Shown piece by piece: positions 10,319 to 18,609 of a stretch of 64,000 nucleotides of DNA; position 1 is the stretch's first letter, and the number at the start of each line of letters is the position of its first letter. The notes beneath the pieces were generated by a model, which saw only the letters and a list, made by a program, of their open reading frames with translations, searched no databases and was not told where the DNA came from. The translations under genes were made by a program, and so were the position numbers. This DNA comes from Enterococcus aquimarinus (lineage in GTDB: Bacteria; Bacillota; Bacilli; Lactobacillales; Enterococcaceae), in assembly GCF_001885765.1 (NCBI RefSeq), contig NZ_JXKD01000003.1:124001-188000 (forward strand), written 5' to 3'.

Positions 10319-11356
10319 TTAAAGGGATAACCCTTTTAAAATCTCATTTGCGGCGGCTTCATCAGTGATGAGCCACGTTTGTTTTGGTGCGTTTTTCATA
10401 TATGCGTGAATGGCTTTGGCTTTACTTTTGCCACCAGCGACAGCAAAAATATATGGAATATTTAAGATATCTTTCAACTGTAAGCCGATTCGAGGAATTC
10501 GATACACGATTTCGCCCGATTCATTGAAAAAGTAACCAAACGATTCTGCAACAGCATTTTTTTGTTTTAGCATGAGCAGTTCTTTTTCAGTCATCTTTCT
10601 TCGAGCTGCCATGTGAATTGCCCTTCCAATACTATGAATAACACAATTCGCTTCACTAATCAAGTTCAAAACCTCCAAAATCGATGGTTCTTGTAAAAGT
10701 GAATCATATGTGGCCGAACTTAATTGTTCGGGGACAAAAAGCGATCGATAATTCCCTCTTGTTCGCATGGCCATCACGGCACTGACTGAATTCGCTTGGA
10801 CATTTACATACTCACCAATACCACCTCTCGCCGGTACAAACATGTTGTGGCGATTATGGGTTTCGAGAATGGAAAGATTTTCGGCAACATTCGCCATCGT
10901 TGTGCCACCCATCACGGCGATAATATTTTCCCCAATTGGTAATTGCTTGTTTAAGGCATCCCATAAAAGATGACCAAACTCTTCAATTACTTTTTCTTGG
11001 CGATCACTATCTCCTGGAGTGATAATACAGCGACTAATACCAAAATAATCAGCTAAGCGACGTTCTAAGCGGTCCATCCCAAACAATTGATCCATTAAAT
11101 GTCCTAATTGATGATAGACTTCTTCGCCTTTTGAGGTGAGCTTCATCCCACTTTTTGATGTTTCAATGAGTTCCAATTTTTTTAACGAATCAGTCTCTGT
11201 TCTAAGTACTCGCTCTGTAACGGCCAAATTATCTGCCAAAACACGTCTACCGACTGGCTGCATCCAATAAATATTTTGTAAAATGCGATACCGTTCTTGA
11301 ATTGTAGTTAATATTTCTGGAGCGATGGCTTCCATCACTCTAAGATCTTCAAGCAT
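10319..11356 (-). CDS. cggR: Central glycolytic genes regulator CggR (SorC family)
   Basis: A 345-residue SorC/DeoR-type repressor. The N-terminal part (about residues 20-70) is a winged helix with the segment VGRRVLADNLAVTERVLR, and the rest is the sugar-phosphate-binding SorC domain. In Bacillus the homologue represses the gapA operon and is released by fructose 1,6-bisphosphate. The position directly ahead of gap and a matching operator in its own leader support the same role here. The ATG at 11356 has CGGAGG eight bases upstream; the frame is open 11 codons further up, but that part overlaps the operator. Confidence 0.93.
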   Translation of the reverse strand: MLEDLRVMEAIAPEILTTIQERYRILQNIYWMQPVGRRVLADNLAVTERVLRTETDSLKKLELIETSKSGMKLTSKGEEVYHQLGHLMDQLFGMDRLERRLADYFGISRCIITPGDSDRQEKVIEEFGHLLWDALNKQLPIGENIIAVMGGTTMANVAENLSILETHNRHNMFVPARGGIGEYVNVQANSVSAVMAMRTRGNYRSLFVPEQLSSATYDSLLQEPSILEVLNLISEANCVIHSIGRAIHMAARRKMTEKELLMLKQKNAVAESFGYFFNESGEIVYRIPRIGLQLKDILNIPYIFAVAGGKSKAKAIHAYMKNAPKQTWLITDEAAANEILKGLSL

Positions 11357-11372
11357 TACACAACCTCCGTTG

Positions 11373-11408
11373 GACAGCTTTAGTCCCATATAGACTCAAC
11401 ACGACCCA
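11373..11408 (-). promoter_or_regulatory. CggR operator (two tandem half-operators)
   Basis: Read on the minus strand the leader shows TGGGTC-N6-AGTC-N4-TGGGAC-N6-TGTC. The Bacillus CggR operator is CGGGAC-N6-TGTC-N4-CGGGAC-N6-TGTC, so spacing is identical and most contact bases agree, the second copy being the better one. It lies between the promoter at 11462-11490 and the cggR ribosome site. Confidence 0.8.
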
Positions 11409-11461
11409 GATAGAGCAAAAAAAAGAATTCCTCGTTATTGTTGTTGTCCCTCACAACATTA

Positions 11462-11490
11462 ATTTTAGCATAATCCAACCTTTCACGCAA
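11462..11490 (-). promoter_or_regulatory. Promoter of the cggR-gap-pgk-tpiA-eno operon
   Basis: On the minus strand TTGCGT, 17 bases, then TAAAAT with an extended TGC just before the -10. It is placed so that transcription would start upstream of the CggR operator. A GTTGT...ACAAC inverted repeat (about 11440-11457) lies next to the expected start. Confidence 0.7.
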
Positions 11491-11501
11491 CTAATTCCAT
11501 T

Positions 11502-11542
11502 AAAAAAACCATTCGAAAGAACAAAGATTGTCCTTTTGAATG
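11502..11542 (-). terminator. Terminator of rpoN
   Basis: CATTCAAAAG pairs with CTTTCGAATG (one G-U pair), with inner ACAA/TTGT pairing, followed by a run of seven U on the minus-strand transcript. It starts right behind the rpoN stop codon. Confidence 0.75.
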
Positions 11543-11544
11543 AT

Positions 11545-12879
11545 TTAATCATATCTTTTACGTTTACTTGATCCCGGGATTCCTAATTGTTCCCGATATT
11601 TTGCGACTGTCCGACGAGAAATATCAACACCTTGCTTAACCAAGGCTTCTACGATTTTTTGATCTGACAATGGTTTTTGTTTGTTTTCTTGTTGAATCAT
11701 TTCCTGAATCCAGGTTTTTACTTCATCTGTTGAATTTTCTTCTCCATCTTTTGACGTAATTTTTGAACTAAAGAAGTGCTTCAATTCATATACCCCAAAT
11801 GACGTGGCTATATATTTCCCATTCACAGCTCGACTAATGGTCGATTCGTGGAGTGCCAATGCTTCGGCAATTTCTTTTAAAATAAGAGGCTTAATCGGTC
11901 TTTCTGGCTTTAAAAAGAAATCTCTTTGATGGTTCACAATAAATTGTCCCACCCGATAAATCGTATTTCCTCGTTGTTCCACCATTTTTTTTAACGATTC
12001 AAAATTTTGCTTCTTTTCTTTTAAGTACTGTGCGACTTCGACATCCCCGCTTTGTTCCATTTGCTTAAAGTACTGTTCTTGAAATCTTAGTTCAGGGATA
12101 CTGTGCTTGTTTGAGAGCAGCTGTAGTTGCCCTTCGCGGTTTCGGACTGTTAAATCTGGGACAATATATAAATCTTTTGTGTCCTCAAAGACTGCGCCTG
12201 GTGTCGGAGTTAAGTGTTGAAGATAATCAAAAACTTCTTGCACCTCTTTCAAGGTAATATTAAATTTTTTCGTAATTCGGTCCCATTTACGTGCGACGAG
12301 ATCGTCAAACGACTCTTCTAATATGATATAAGCTAAGGCAGGAGATTGATCATCTCGTTCTGTCTGGAGCATTAGTGACTCCTGCAAATTACGTGCGCCG
12401 ACCCCGGCAGGTTCTAATTGTTGGATGAGTGTTAAAGCATCCAGCATCTGTACAAAATCACATCCCGTTTGTTTTGCGGCTTCTTCAAGCGTAATAGTTA
12501 AAAAACCATTCAAATCGATATATTCGACTAAAAACAATACTAACGTCCGTAAATAAGTATCGCGATAATTCAAATGAATTTGTTCGATTAGTGATTCAAA
12601 TAATGAGACGGATGTATCCGGGATTTGAGTTAAATAATCCGCCGTTTCATGCGTGTATGTTTTAGCGTACTCGTTCAAATTGGAATCCGTTGGTTCAACC
12701 GATTCGACCAATTCGATTAGCGGATTTTCTAATGATTCATTCTCAATAAACGCACGTAGTTCTTCTGTCGAATAATGCAATATTTGAATCGACTGTTGCA
12801 ATTGTTGTGTCAATGCTAACTTTTGCGTCTGATTTTGCTTTTGCTGTTGGCTTTGAGTATACTGTTGTTGAAATTTCAT
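11545..12879 (-). CDS. rpoN: RNA polymerase sigma-54 factor
   Basis: A 444-residue alternative sigma factor. The Gln-rich N-terminal activator-interaction region (QTQKLALTQQLQQSIQIL, about 17-34) is followed by the core-binding domain and, near the C-terminus, by the RpoN box RRTVAKYREQLGIP that reads the -24 element. Sigma-54 needs an ATP-driven enhancer-binding protein; in enterococci it mainly drives PTS operons under LevR/ManR-type activators. No such activator or -24/-12 promoter was recognised in this window. The gene is divergent from tRNA-Arg and has its own terminator. Confidence 0.95.
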   Translation of the reverse strand: MKFQQQYTQSQQQKQNQTQKLALTQQLQQSIQILHYSTEELRAFIENESLENPLIELVESVEPTDSNLNEYAKTYTHETADYLTQIPDTSVSLFESLIEQIHLNYRDTYLRTLVLFLVEYIDLNGFLTITLEEAAKQTGCDFVQMLDALTLIQQLEPAGVGARNLQESLMLQTERDDQSPALAYIILEESFDDLVARKWDRITKKFNITLKEVQEVFDYLQHLTPTPGAVFEDTKDLYIVPDLTVRNREGQLQLLSNKHSIPELRFQEQYFKQMEQSGDVEVAQYLKEKKQNFESLKKMVEQRGNTIYRVGQFIVNHQRDFFLKPERPIKPLILKEIAEALALHESTISRAVNGKYIATSFGVYELKHFFSSKITSKDGEENSTDEVKTWIQEMIQQENKQKPLSDQKIVEALVKQGVDISRRTVAKYREQLGIPGSSKRKRYD

Positions 12880-12933
12880 TGGATTTCCCCTTGTAATTAT
12901 TCTGAAAGTTTGCTAATCTATTTAGAGTAATGC

Positions 12934-13005
12934 GCGCCCTTAGTGTAGTGGATATCATACAAGATTCCGGTTCTTGTGACGGGGGTTCGACTCCCTCAGG
13001 GCGCA
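12934..13005 (+). tRNA. tRNA-Arg (anticodon CCG)
   Basis: A cloverleaf can be drawn: acceptor GCGCCCT pairs with AGGGCGC, the anticodon stem CAAGA/TCTTG encloses the loop TTCCGGT, giving anticodon CCG (Arg, codon CGG), and the T arm carries GTTCGACTC. The discriminator is A and the CCA end is not encoded. It lies between rpoN and rpoE. Confidence 0.95.
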
Positions 13006-13029
13006 TACTATCGCTATCAGAGTTAGTAT

Positions 13030-13067
13030 ACTTCACTTTGTGTTCTTTGACAAAGTGAAGTTTTTTT
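13030..13067 (+). terminator. Terminator behind tRNA-Arg
   Basis: ACTTCACTTTG pairs with CAAAGTGAAGT and is followed by seven T. It is the likely end of the tRNA transcript. Confidence 0.85.
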
Positions 13068-13085
13068 CTATGGCTGCGAAAAATG

Positions 13086-13124
13086 AAACAGGCCACTCTC
13101 TTTTTGTCAGAGAGTGGCCTGTTT
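13086..13124 (-). terminator. Terminator of rpoE
   Basis: AAACAGGCCACTCTCT pairs perfectly with AGAGAGTGGCCTGTTT. On the minus-strand transcript it is followed by a U-rich stretch. It sits eight bases behind the rpoE stop. Confidence 0.8.
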
Positions 13125-13131
13125 ATACGAC

Positions 13132-13743
13132 TTATAACTCGTATTCCTCTTCGTCTTCGTCGTCTTCCTCATCAACTTCTAAGTCATCTTCATCAATGAT
13201 GGTTAATTCATCTTCGATTCCACCCGTAAGTTCTTCGTCTTTATCTGCGCCAATTTCTTGTAAATCAGAATTGTAGGCTTTGATTTCAACGTCTTCATCT
13301 TCGTCTTCATCTTCAAACACATCATCATCTTCATCGACTAAATCAGTATCTTCTGGATCATCATCATTGTAATCAATCGCATCTTCATCACCAGTGATAA
13401 AGGCATTGACTTTTTTACGTTTCTTACGGCGCGGTTTGTCTTCATCTTCTTCGTCTTCTAAGCCATGGTTAATTTCTTCATCGATTGAATCAATCGCATA
13501 CCATGAACGTAAGCCCCAACGATTGTCTCCTAATGAAATAAAACTACCATTAATATTTAAATCTGTGTAAAATTGCGCTAAGGAATCACGAATTTCACTA
13601 TCAGATTTCCCTAAATATCCTTGAATCTGATTTACCAAATCAGAAAAATCCATGACATCTGTTTTTTGCTCTAAAATCGCATGCGCTACTTCAATCATTG
13701 ATAATTCATCTTTATTTACGCCTTCAAATACATTAATCTCCAC
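13132..13743 (-). CDS. rpoE: DNA-directed RNA polymerase subunit delta
   Basis: A 203-residue protein with the delta-subunit layout: a folded HARE-HTH domain (about residues 1-90, ending in [17 protein letters not shown]) and a long disordered tail made almost entirely of Asp and Glu. Delta raises RNA polymerase recycling and promoter selectivity in Firmicutes. No ATG is available. I prefer the GTG at 13743 because it gives the usual MEINVFEG-like start and leaves ten bases after AAAGGA; a GTG at 13752 directly abuts that ribosome site. The start is therefore moderately certain. The Lys/Arg patch before the acidic tail is a conserved family feature. Confidence 0.93.
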   Translation of the reverse strand: MEINVFEGVNKDELSMIEVAHAILEQKTDVMDFSDLVNQIQGYLGKSDSEIRDSLAQFYTDLNINGSFISLGDNRWGLRSWYAIDSIDEEINHGLEDEEDEDKPRRKKRKKVNAFITGDEDAIDYNDDDPEDTDLVDEDDDVFEDEDEDEDVEIKAYNSDLQEIGADKDEELTGGIEDELTIIDEDDLEVDEEDDEDEEEYEL

Positions 13744-13829
13744 TCGGGACACGTCCTTTCACAGTCTATTCTTAATCATACAAAAATGTTTTAAAAAAAG
13801 CAATTTATTCTTGCAAATTAATCAAACTC

Positions 13830-14267
13830 TTAGCTAGTAAATTCTAAGTACAGCTCATATTCGCCGATTCTCTCATTCGCCATTAATAAATCGTACTGTA
13901 CTCGAATTTTCCCAGCGGTTGGATAGTCAGTCAAACTCACATGCAAATCCTTGGTATAGACTTGAAAAAACATACTGCCATAAGGTGTTGGATATTTTGT
14001 ATCCGTCATTTCCTGATACTGAAATTTAAACCGTAAGCGACTATCGGTGACACGTGTTAATTGCACACTTTCATCTGGCGAAATTTTGACAGTTACCGGA
14101 ACAAACGTCACACCATCTTCTTGTGGTTCTTGATACCGAATATACAAATGATGACCGACACGAACGACTTGTCCCACTAGTTCAAACAAAAATTCTTCGA
14201 TGGCTTCTCCTTGTATTACCTTGGTTTTTAAAAAAATATTGACATTCATGCCATTTTTCAAGCTCAT
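13830..14267 (-). CDS. YwiB-like protein, DUF1934 family
   Basis: A 145-residue soluble protein of the DUF1934/YwiB family, a small calycin-like beta-barrel. The GMNVNIFLKTKV start, the YIRYQEPQEDG segment and the C-terminal YDLLMANERIGEYEL strand are typical. The biochemical role is unknown. The ATG has GGAGG five bases ahead. In many Firmicutes it neighbours argS or rpoE, as here. It is divergent from lipL and reads toward rpoE, with about 85 bases between. Confidence 0.8.
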   Translation of the reverse strand: MSLKNGMNVNIFLKTKVIQGEAIEEFLFELVGQVVRVGHHLYIRYQEPQEDGVTFVPVTVKISPDESVQLTRVTDSRLRFKFQYQEMTDTKYPTPYGSMFFQVYTKDLHVSLTDYPTAGKIRVQYDLLMANERIGEYELYLEFTS

Positions 14268-14371
14268 GATTGCCTCCTTCGTTTTTTTCTCTTTCTTTTC
14301 AACAGATTTTCTCTCATCTTTCGTATATAATAAGGATGAACACTAAAATCATGTAAAAAAGAGGTATTTTT

Positions 14372-15193
14372 ATGCAACGACTTATTTTCAATCAAATCAC
14401 TCCGGCCAAAGAACAATCTTTTTTGCCTTTTGCACTCACTGATATCTTTACTGAATTCGTTCATTCAAATCATATAGAAATTATTCATTTTTGGCAATTA
14501 GAAAATACTTTCATTTTAGGAATGAAAGATACACGAACACCTTTTGTTGAAAAAGGAATTAAAAAAATCATCGAACACTCTTACGTTCCGGTCATCCGTA
14601 ACTCTGGCGGATTAGGTGTCATTGCCGATGAAGGGATTTTAAATATTAGTTACTTGTTCCCAAAAACAGCAGATAGTGCCTCTACCGATCACGCATATGA
14701 AAAAATGGTTTCCTTGACGCAACAAGCTTTTCCCGAACTTCAAATCGAAGCTTATGAAATTGCTAGCTCCTATTGTCCTGGAACTTATGACTTAAGTGTC
14801 AATGGTCAAAAAATTGCTGGCATCGCTCAACGGCGCATCAAAGAAGGAATTGCTGTGATGATGTATTTAAGTGTCAATGGCAATCAAACGGCTCGAGGAA
14901 ACCTCGTCCGAGAATTTTATCAGCAGAGTTTGGATCCACTTCGACCTGATAATAGTTATCCTAGTGTTGATCCAAATAGCATGGTGACCTTAGAAACGCT
15001 ACTTGAGCGCCCGATTTTAGTTAACGAAGTGAAAGAACGTTTCGAAGCATTATTCCAACCAACTGATCGTTTAGATGACCCCTTTGAGTGGTTAAATCAC
15101 CATCAATTAGAAGAGAAATTCGAGCAGAAATGGTCAGGGATGGTCAAACGAAACCAAAAAATTCAGGAGGTTAAAGATGAATACTCCTTATAA
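14372..15193 (+). CDS. lipL: Octanoyl-[GcvH]:protein N-octanoyltransferase (LipL type)
   Basis: A 273-residue member of the lipoate ligase/octanoyltransferase fold. The RNSGGLGV segment (76-83) followed by GILNIS, and SSYCPGTYDL with Cys at 135, match LipL. In LipL this Cys carries the octanoyl or lipoyl group during transfer from GcvH to the E2 subunits of 2-oxo acid dehydrogenases. The RRSGGG motif of ATP-dependent LplA ligases is not present, which argues for transfer rather than ligation. Its last 17 bases overlap the next gene, indicating translational coupling. Confidence 0.8.
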   Translation: MQRLIFNQITPAKEQSFLPFALTDIFTEFVHSNHIEIIHFWQLENTFILGMKDTRTPFVEKGIKKIIEHSYVPVIRNSGGLGVIADEGILNISYLFPKTADSASTDHAYEKMVSLTQQAFPELQIEAYEIASSYCPGTYDLSVNGQKIAGIAQRRIKEGIAVMMYLSVNGNQTARGNLVREFYQQSLDPLRPDNSYPSVDPNSMVTLETLLERPILVNEVKERFEALFQPTDRLDDPFEWLNHHQLEEKFEQKWSGMVKRNQKIQEVKDEYSL

Positions 15194-16538
15194 ATACCAA
15201 ACACTACCGGTAGAAAAAGTCTTTCGTGATCCTGTGCATCAATATATTCATGTCCAACATCAGGTTATTCTTGATTTAATTGATTCTAAAGAATTTCAAC
15301 GTTTACGCCGCATTAAACAACTCGGTACGGCTTCCCTTACTTTTCACGGGGCCGAACATAGTCGTTTTTCGCATTCATTAGGAGTCTATGAAATTTCTCG
15401 TCGCATTTGCGATATCTTCCACCGAAATTATTCCGTTGAGAAAATCGGAACTGGTGGTTGGGATGACGGGGAACGGCTGATTACGCTTTGTGCAGCCTTA
15501 CTACACGATGTAGGACATGGTCCCTATTCTCACACTTTTGAACATATCTTTCAGACGAACCACGAAGCCTTAACCGTTCAAATTATTTGTTCACCAAAGA
15601 CAGAAATTTATCAAATATTAAATCGTGTGGAAGCAGGATTTCCTGAAAAAGTAGCGAGTGTCATTCAAAAAAAATATCCGAATCCCCAAGTGATCCAAAT
15701 GATTTCTAGTCAAATCGATGCCGATCGGATGGATTATTTATTGCGCGACGCTTACTTTACAGGGACAGAGTATGGTACTTTTGATTTGACGCGGATTTTA
15801 CAAGTCATTCGCCCCTATCAAGGGGGCATCACTTTTGGAATGAATGGTATGCATGCTGTGGAAGATTACATTGTCAGTCGCTACCAGATGTATGTTCAAG
15901 TTTATTTTCACCCAACTTCCCGTGCCATGGAAGTGATTTTAGAACACTTATTACAACGTGCGAAAGAAGTGTATCTCGAAAACAAAGAAATTTTCAGCAA
16001 TCATTCCCCACTTTTAATTCCATTTTTGGAAAATCATTTTACGATGGATGATTACTTACGCCTAGATGATGGCGTATTAAACACGTATTTTAATCACTGG
16101 TTAGATGAATCCGATTCCTTATTAAAAGATCTTTCCTATCGTTTCTTAAATCGCAAGCCTTTAAAATCTTGTCGCTTTGATAAACAAAATCAAGAAAAAT
16201 TGCTGCAAACGATGCGTTCACTTGTCGAAAAAACAGGCTTTAATCCGACTTATTATACAGCGGTCCATTCAAGTTTTGATTTACCGTACGATTTTTATCG
16301 TCCGGAATCCAATAAACAGCGCACGCAAATTGAATTACAAGAAAAAGATGGTACTTTGGTGGAACTATCCAAAGTCAGCCAACTCGTTGAAGCCTTAGCA
16401 GGCCAAGGTCAAGGTGATCAACGGTTTTATTTCCCGAAAGAGATGGTTGATTTCTCCTTGCAAGACAACTATGATTTATTTAGTGAAACCTACAAACAGT
16501 TTAACGCTCATATTCATAATGGCGCGTTAATCGAATAA
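15177..16538 (+). CDS. HD-domain dNTP triphosphohydrolase (YwfO / EF1143-like)
   Basis: A 453-residue HD-superfamily phosphohydrolase. The metal ligands are visible: H66 in HSRFSHSLGV, H110-D111 in LLHDVGHGPYSHT, and the later Asp in QIDADRMDYL. The length and motifs match the E. faecalis enzyme EF1143 and B. subtilis YwfO, allosteric dNTPases that split dNTPs to nucleoside and triphosphate. AGGAGG precedes the ATG, which overlaps the end of lipL, so the two are co-expressed. A HAD phosphatase follows after 24 bases. Confidence 0.88.
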   Translation: MNTPYKYQTLPVEKVFRDPVHQYIHVQHQVILDLIDSKEFQRLRRIKQLGTASLTFHGAEHSRFSHSLGVYEISRRICDIFHRNYSVEKIGTGGWDDGERLITLCAALLHDVGHGPYSHTFEHIFQTNHEALTVQIICSPKTEIYQILNRVEAGFPEKVASVIQKKYPNPQVIQMISSQIDADRMDYLLRDAYFTGTEYGTFDLTRILQVIRPYQGGITFGMNGMHAVEDYIVSRYQMYVQVYFHPTSRAMEVILEHLLQRAKEVYLENKEIFSNHSPLLIPFLENHFTMDDYLRLDDGVLNTYFNHWLDESDSLLKDLSYRFLNRKPLKSCRFDKQNQEKLLQTMRSLVEKTGFNPTYYTAVHSSFDLPYDFYRPESNKQRTQIELQEKDGTLVELSKVSQLVEALAGQGQGDQRFYFPKEMVDFSLQDNYDLFSETYKQFNAHIHNGALIE

Positions 16539-16562
16539 AAAGATTATTGGAGGATATACAAC

Positions 16563-17378
16563 ATGTCGATCAAATTAATTGCCATTGATATTGATGGTAC
16601 GTTATTAAACAGCCAACACCATTTAACCAATGAAGTGAAAGAAACACTTAAGAAAGCGGAAGAAAAAGGCGTGAAAATCGTCCTTTGTACTGGTCGACCA
16701 TTAACAGGCGTGCAAGATTTAATCGCTGAACTTGACTTATACAGTGATAATGACTACGTGGTGACCTACAATGGATCGCTTATTCAAAAAACGAAAACAA
16801 AAGAAGTCGTTTCAAAATTCGAACTGGCTCATGAGGATTATTTAGCAATTGACGGCTTAGCACGCAAATTAAACATCCATTTACATACGGAAACAGAAGA
16901 TACGATGTTTACATCTAATCGTGATATTAGTCGCTATACCGTATTAGAGTCACATTTAGTCAATATGCCGTTAAAATATCGGACACAAGAAGAAATGACA
17001 GAGGACTTAACCATCATTAAAATGATGATGATTGATGAACCGGAATTGTTAGACCAAGCCATTACGTTGATCCCGGAAGAATTTTACGAACGCTATACCA
17101 TCGTCAAAAGCACCCCCTATTTCTTAGAATTTTTAAATAAGAAAGTCGATAAAGGTGCCGCGATTCATCTACTTGCCACTCATTTAGGTATTGAAGCCAG
17201 TGAGGTCATGGCATTAGGGGACAATGAAAATGACTTGCCGATGATTCAGTACGCTGGGCTTGGCATTGCGATGGGCAACGCTACTGAAAATGTTAAAAAT
17301 GCTGCAAGTTTCATCACGACTTCTAACGACGAGCATGGGGTGGCTGTAGCGATTGAAAAGTTTGTCTTAAATGGATAA
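16563..17378 (+). CDS. Cof-type HAD-IIB phosphatase (YidA-like)
   Basis: A 271-residue haloacid-dehalogenase phosphatase. Motif I DIDGTLL (nucleophile Asp at 9), motif II in CTGRP, and motif III/IV in GDNENDLPM are all present with the large IIB cap between them. Members dephosphorylate sugar phosphates or flavin precursors. YidA is a broad sugar phosphatase and substrate assignment here would be a guess. It is the third gene of the lipL operon and is followed by a terminator. Confidence 0.85.
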   Translation: MSIKLIAIDIDGTLLNSQHHLTNEVKETLKKAEEKGVKIVLCTGRPLTGVQDLIAELDLYSDNDYVVTYNGSLIQKTKTKEVVSKFELAHEDYLAIDGLARKLNIHLHTETEDTMFTSNRDISRYTVLESHLVNMPLKYRTQEEMTEDLTIIKMMMIDEPELLDQAITLIPEEFYERYTIVKSTPYFLEFLNKKVDKGAAIHLLATHLGIEASEVMALGDNENDLPMIQYAGLGIAMGNATENVKNAASFITTSNDEHGVAVAIEKFVLNG

Positions 17379-17427
17379 ACCATTTTTCGTAGTGAGTTAA
17401 CTCTAAATGATACGCGAATAAAATCAT

Positions 17428-17473
17428 AAAAAAGCTAAACTAGGAGTGTAATAGCTCCTAATTTAGCTTTTTT
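17428..17473. terminator. Bidirectional terminator between the HAD and NUDIX genes
   Basis: AAAGCTAAACTAGGAG pairs with CTCCTAATTTAGCTTT (one mismatch), with A-run and T-run on the two sides. The convergent NUDIX gene ends inside the hairpin. Confidence 0.85.
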
Positions 17474-17909
17474 GCTTCAGCCACTGTTCAACTGCCCAAC
17501 GGTGACTGCCTCTTTTTAATAAAGTCAGTGCTTCACTAGGTGTCACCCAATGAAGACGATTGGTCTTTTCTGTCGGTTCTGCTACTTTTAGCCACTTTGT
17601 TACTTCATAAAAATAACCTGGATGATAAAAATGAATTTGTCGATGACGCGAATAAAAATATTCAATGGCTTCCCCAAAGTACGCACCAATTTCAACGACA
17701 AAACCTAATTCCTCTAACATTTCGCGATTAATCGCCTCGACGTGATTCTCTTCTTTTTCAATTTCTCCACCCGGTAAAAAATAGGCGCCATTGGGAGCTT
17801 GGACCAAAATGATTGTTTCTTGATTCTCCTGAGGTACTACAACATAGGCCCCATATCTTGCTTGATAGTCACAACTAATTTTTCGTTCTCCAAAAGTTGG
17901 TACCTCCAT
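17463..17909 (-). CDS. NUDIX hydrolase
   Basis: A 148-residue hydrolase with a complete NUDIX box: GEIEKEENHVEAIN followed by REMLEELGF fits G-x5-E-x7-RE-U-x-EE-x-G-U. It should hydrolyse a nucleoside diphosphate linked to another group; the substrate is not predictable. I prefer the ATG at 17909 because GGGAG lies nine bases ahead of it, while the first ATG (17924) has no clear ribosome site. It is a single gene, convergent with the HAD gene. Confidence 0.85.
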   Translation of the reverse strand: MEVPTFGERKISCDYQARYGAYVVVPQENQETIILVQAPNGAYFLPGGEIEKEENHVEAINREMLEELGFVVEIGAYFGEAIEYFYSRHRQIHFYHPGYFYEVTKWLKVAEPTEKTNRLHWVTPSEALTLLKRGSHRWAVEQWLKQKS

Positions 17910-18072
17910 CTTTGTCACTCCCATTTCTTTTTCTTTATCTTAACGAAATTCTAATAAATAAACAAGCGTTTTCTCATGAAGTATTTACCTAAAATATCTA
18001 TTCAAAATTCTAACGTTCAAAAGGAAGATATGTTATGATTGAGTTATGATATTTTGAAAGGATGATTCATCA

Positions 18073-18447
18073 ATGAAAATGGCTCATACATGTGTCCGTG
18101 TCAAGGATTTAGAAGCTTCTGTCGCGTTTTATCAAAAAGCATTCGGTTTTGAAGAAAGTCGTCGACGCGATTTCCCAGAAGCGAAATTTACGTTAGTTTA
18201 TTTAACGTTACCAGGTGATGGATACGAATTAGAATTAACGTATAACTATGATCATGAGGCTTATGATTTAGGGAATGGTTACGGTCATATTGCTATCGCG
18301 ACAGAAGATGTTGCAGCGTTACACAAAAAACACCAAGAAGCAGGATTTGAAGTGACTGATCTAAAAGGGTTACCTGGGGTTCCGCCTTCTTATTATTTCA
18401 TTATTGATCCCGATGGTTATAAAGTCGAAGTCATTCGTGCCGACTAG
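18073..18447 (+). CDS. VOC family protein, glyoxalase I-like
   Basis: A 124-residue protein of two paired beta-alpha-beta-beta-beta units. It starts with HTCVRVKDLEASVAFY and ends with IIDPDGYKVEV, the glyoxalase I pattern with metal ligands His, Glu, His and Glu at the expected places. Glyoxalase I converts the hemithioacetal of methylglyoxal. Since these bacteria often lack glutathione-dependent pathways, VOC family lyase is the safer name. GAAAGGATG precedes the ATG and a terminator follows. Confidence 0.8.
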   Translation: MKMAHTCVRVKDLEASVAFYQKAFGFEESRRRDFPEAKFTLVYLTLPGDGYELELTYNYDHEAYDLGNGYGHIAIATEDVAALHKKHQEAGFEVTDLKGLPGVPPSYYFIIDPDGYKVEVIRAD

Positions 18448-18459
18448 TCAATCTAAAAA

Positions 18460-18500
18460 AACGAGTACTATGCTGGTGGATGAGCAGTATTCGTTTTTTT
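18460..18500 (+). terminator. Terminator behind the VOC gene
   Basis: AACGAGTACTATGCT pairs with AGCAGTATTCGTT (mostly, with a wobble and a bulge) and a run of seven T follows. Confidence 0.75.
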
Positions 18501-18557
18501 CTATGCTATTTTCGTGACAATAATATAGAAAAAAGAATGCTAAACTGATAAAATATT

Positions 18558-18589
18558 AAAGAATGACACGCCGTTGTCATTCTTTTTTT
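18558..18589 (+). terminator. Terminator-like hairpin in the leader of the C26 hydrolase gene
   Basis: AAAGAATGACA pairs perfectly with TGTCATTCTTT around a six-base loop and ends in a U-run. It is the second hairpin in this gap and lies only 21 bases before the start of the next gene. It may be an attenuator or an mRNA 5' stabiliser. Confidence 0.6.
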
Positions 18590-18609
18590 AGTTTAAGAGG
18601 AGGAATTTG

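Noticed and set aside
13086-13124. Possible small RNA or repeat between tRNA-Arg and rpoE
   Set aside because: The paired segment is fully explained by a terminator of rpoE, and the neighbouring hairpin by a tRNA terminator.
13040-13276. Plus-strand open frame rich in Ser
   Set aside because: It is the antisense of the Asp/Glu-rich tail of RNA polymerase delta; Ser runs arise from the complementary codons.
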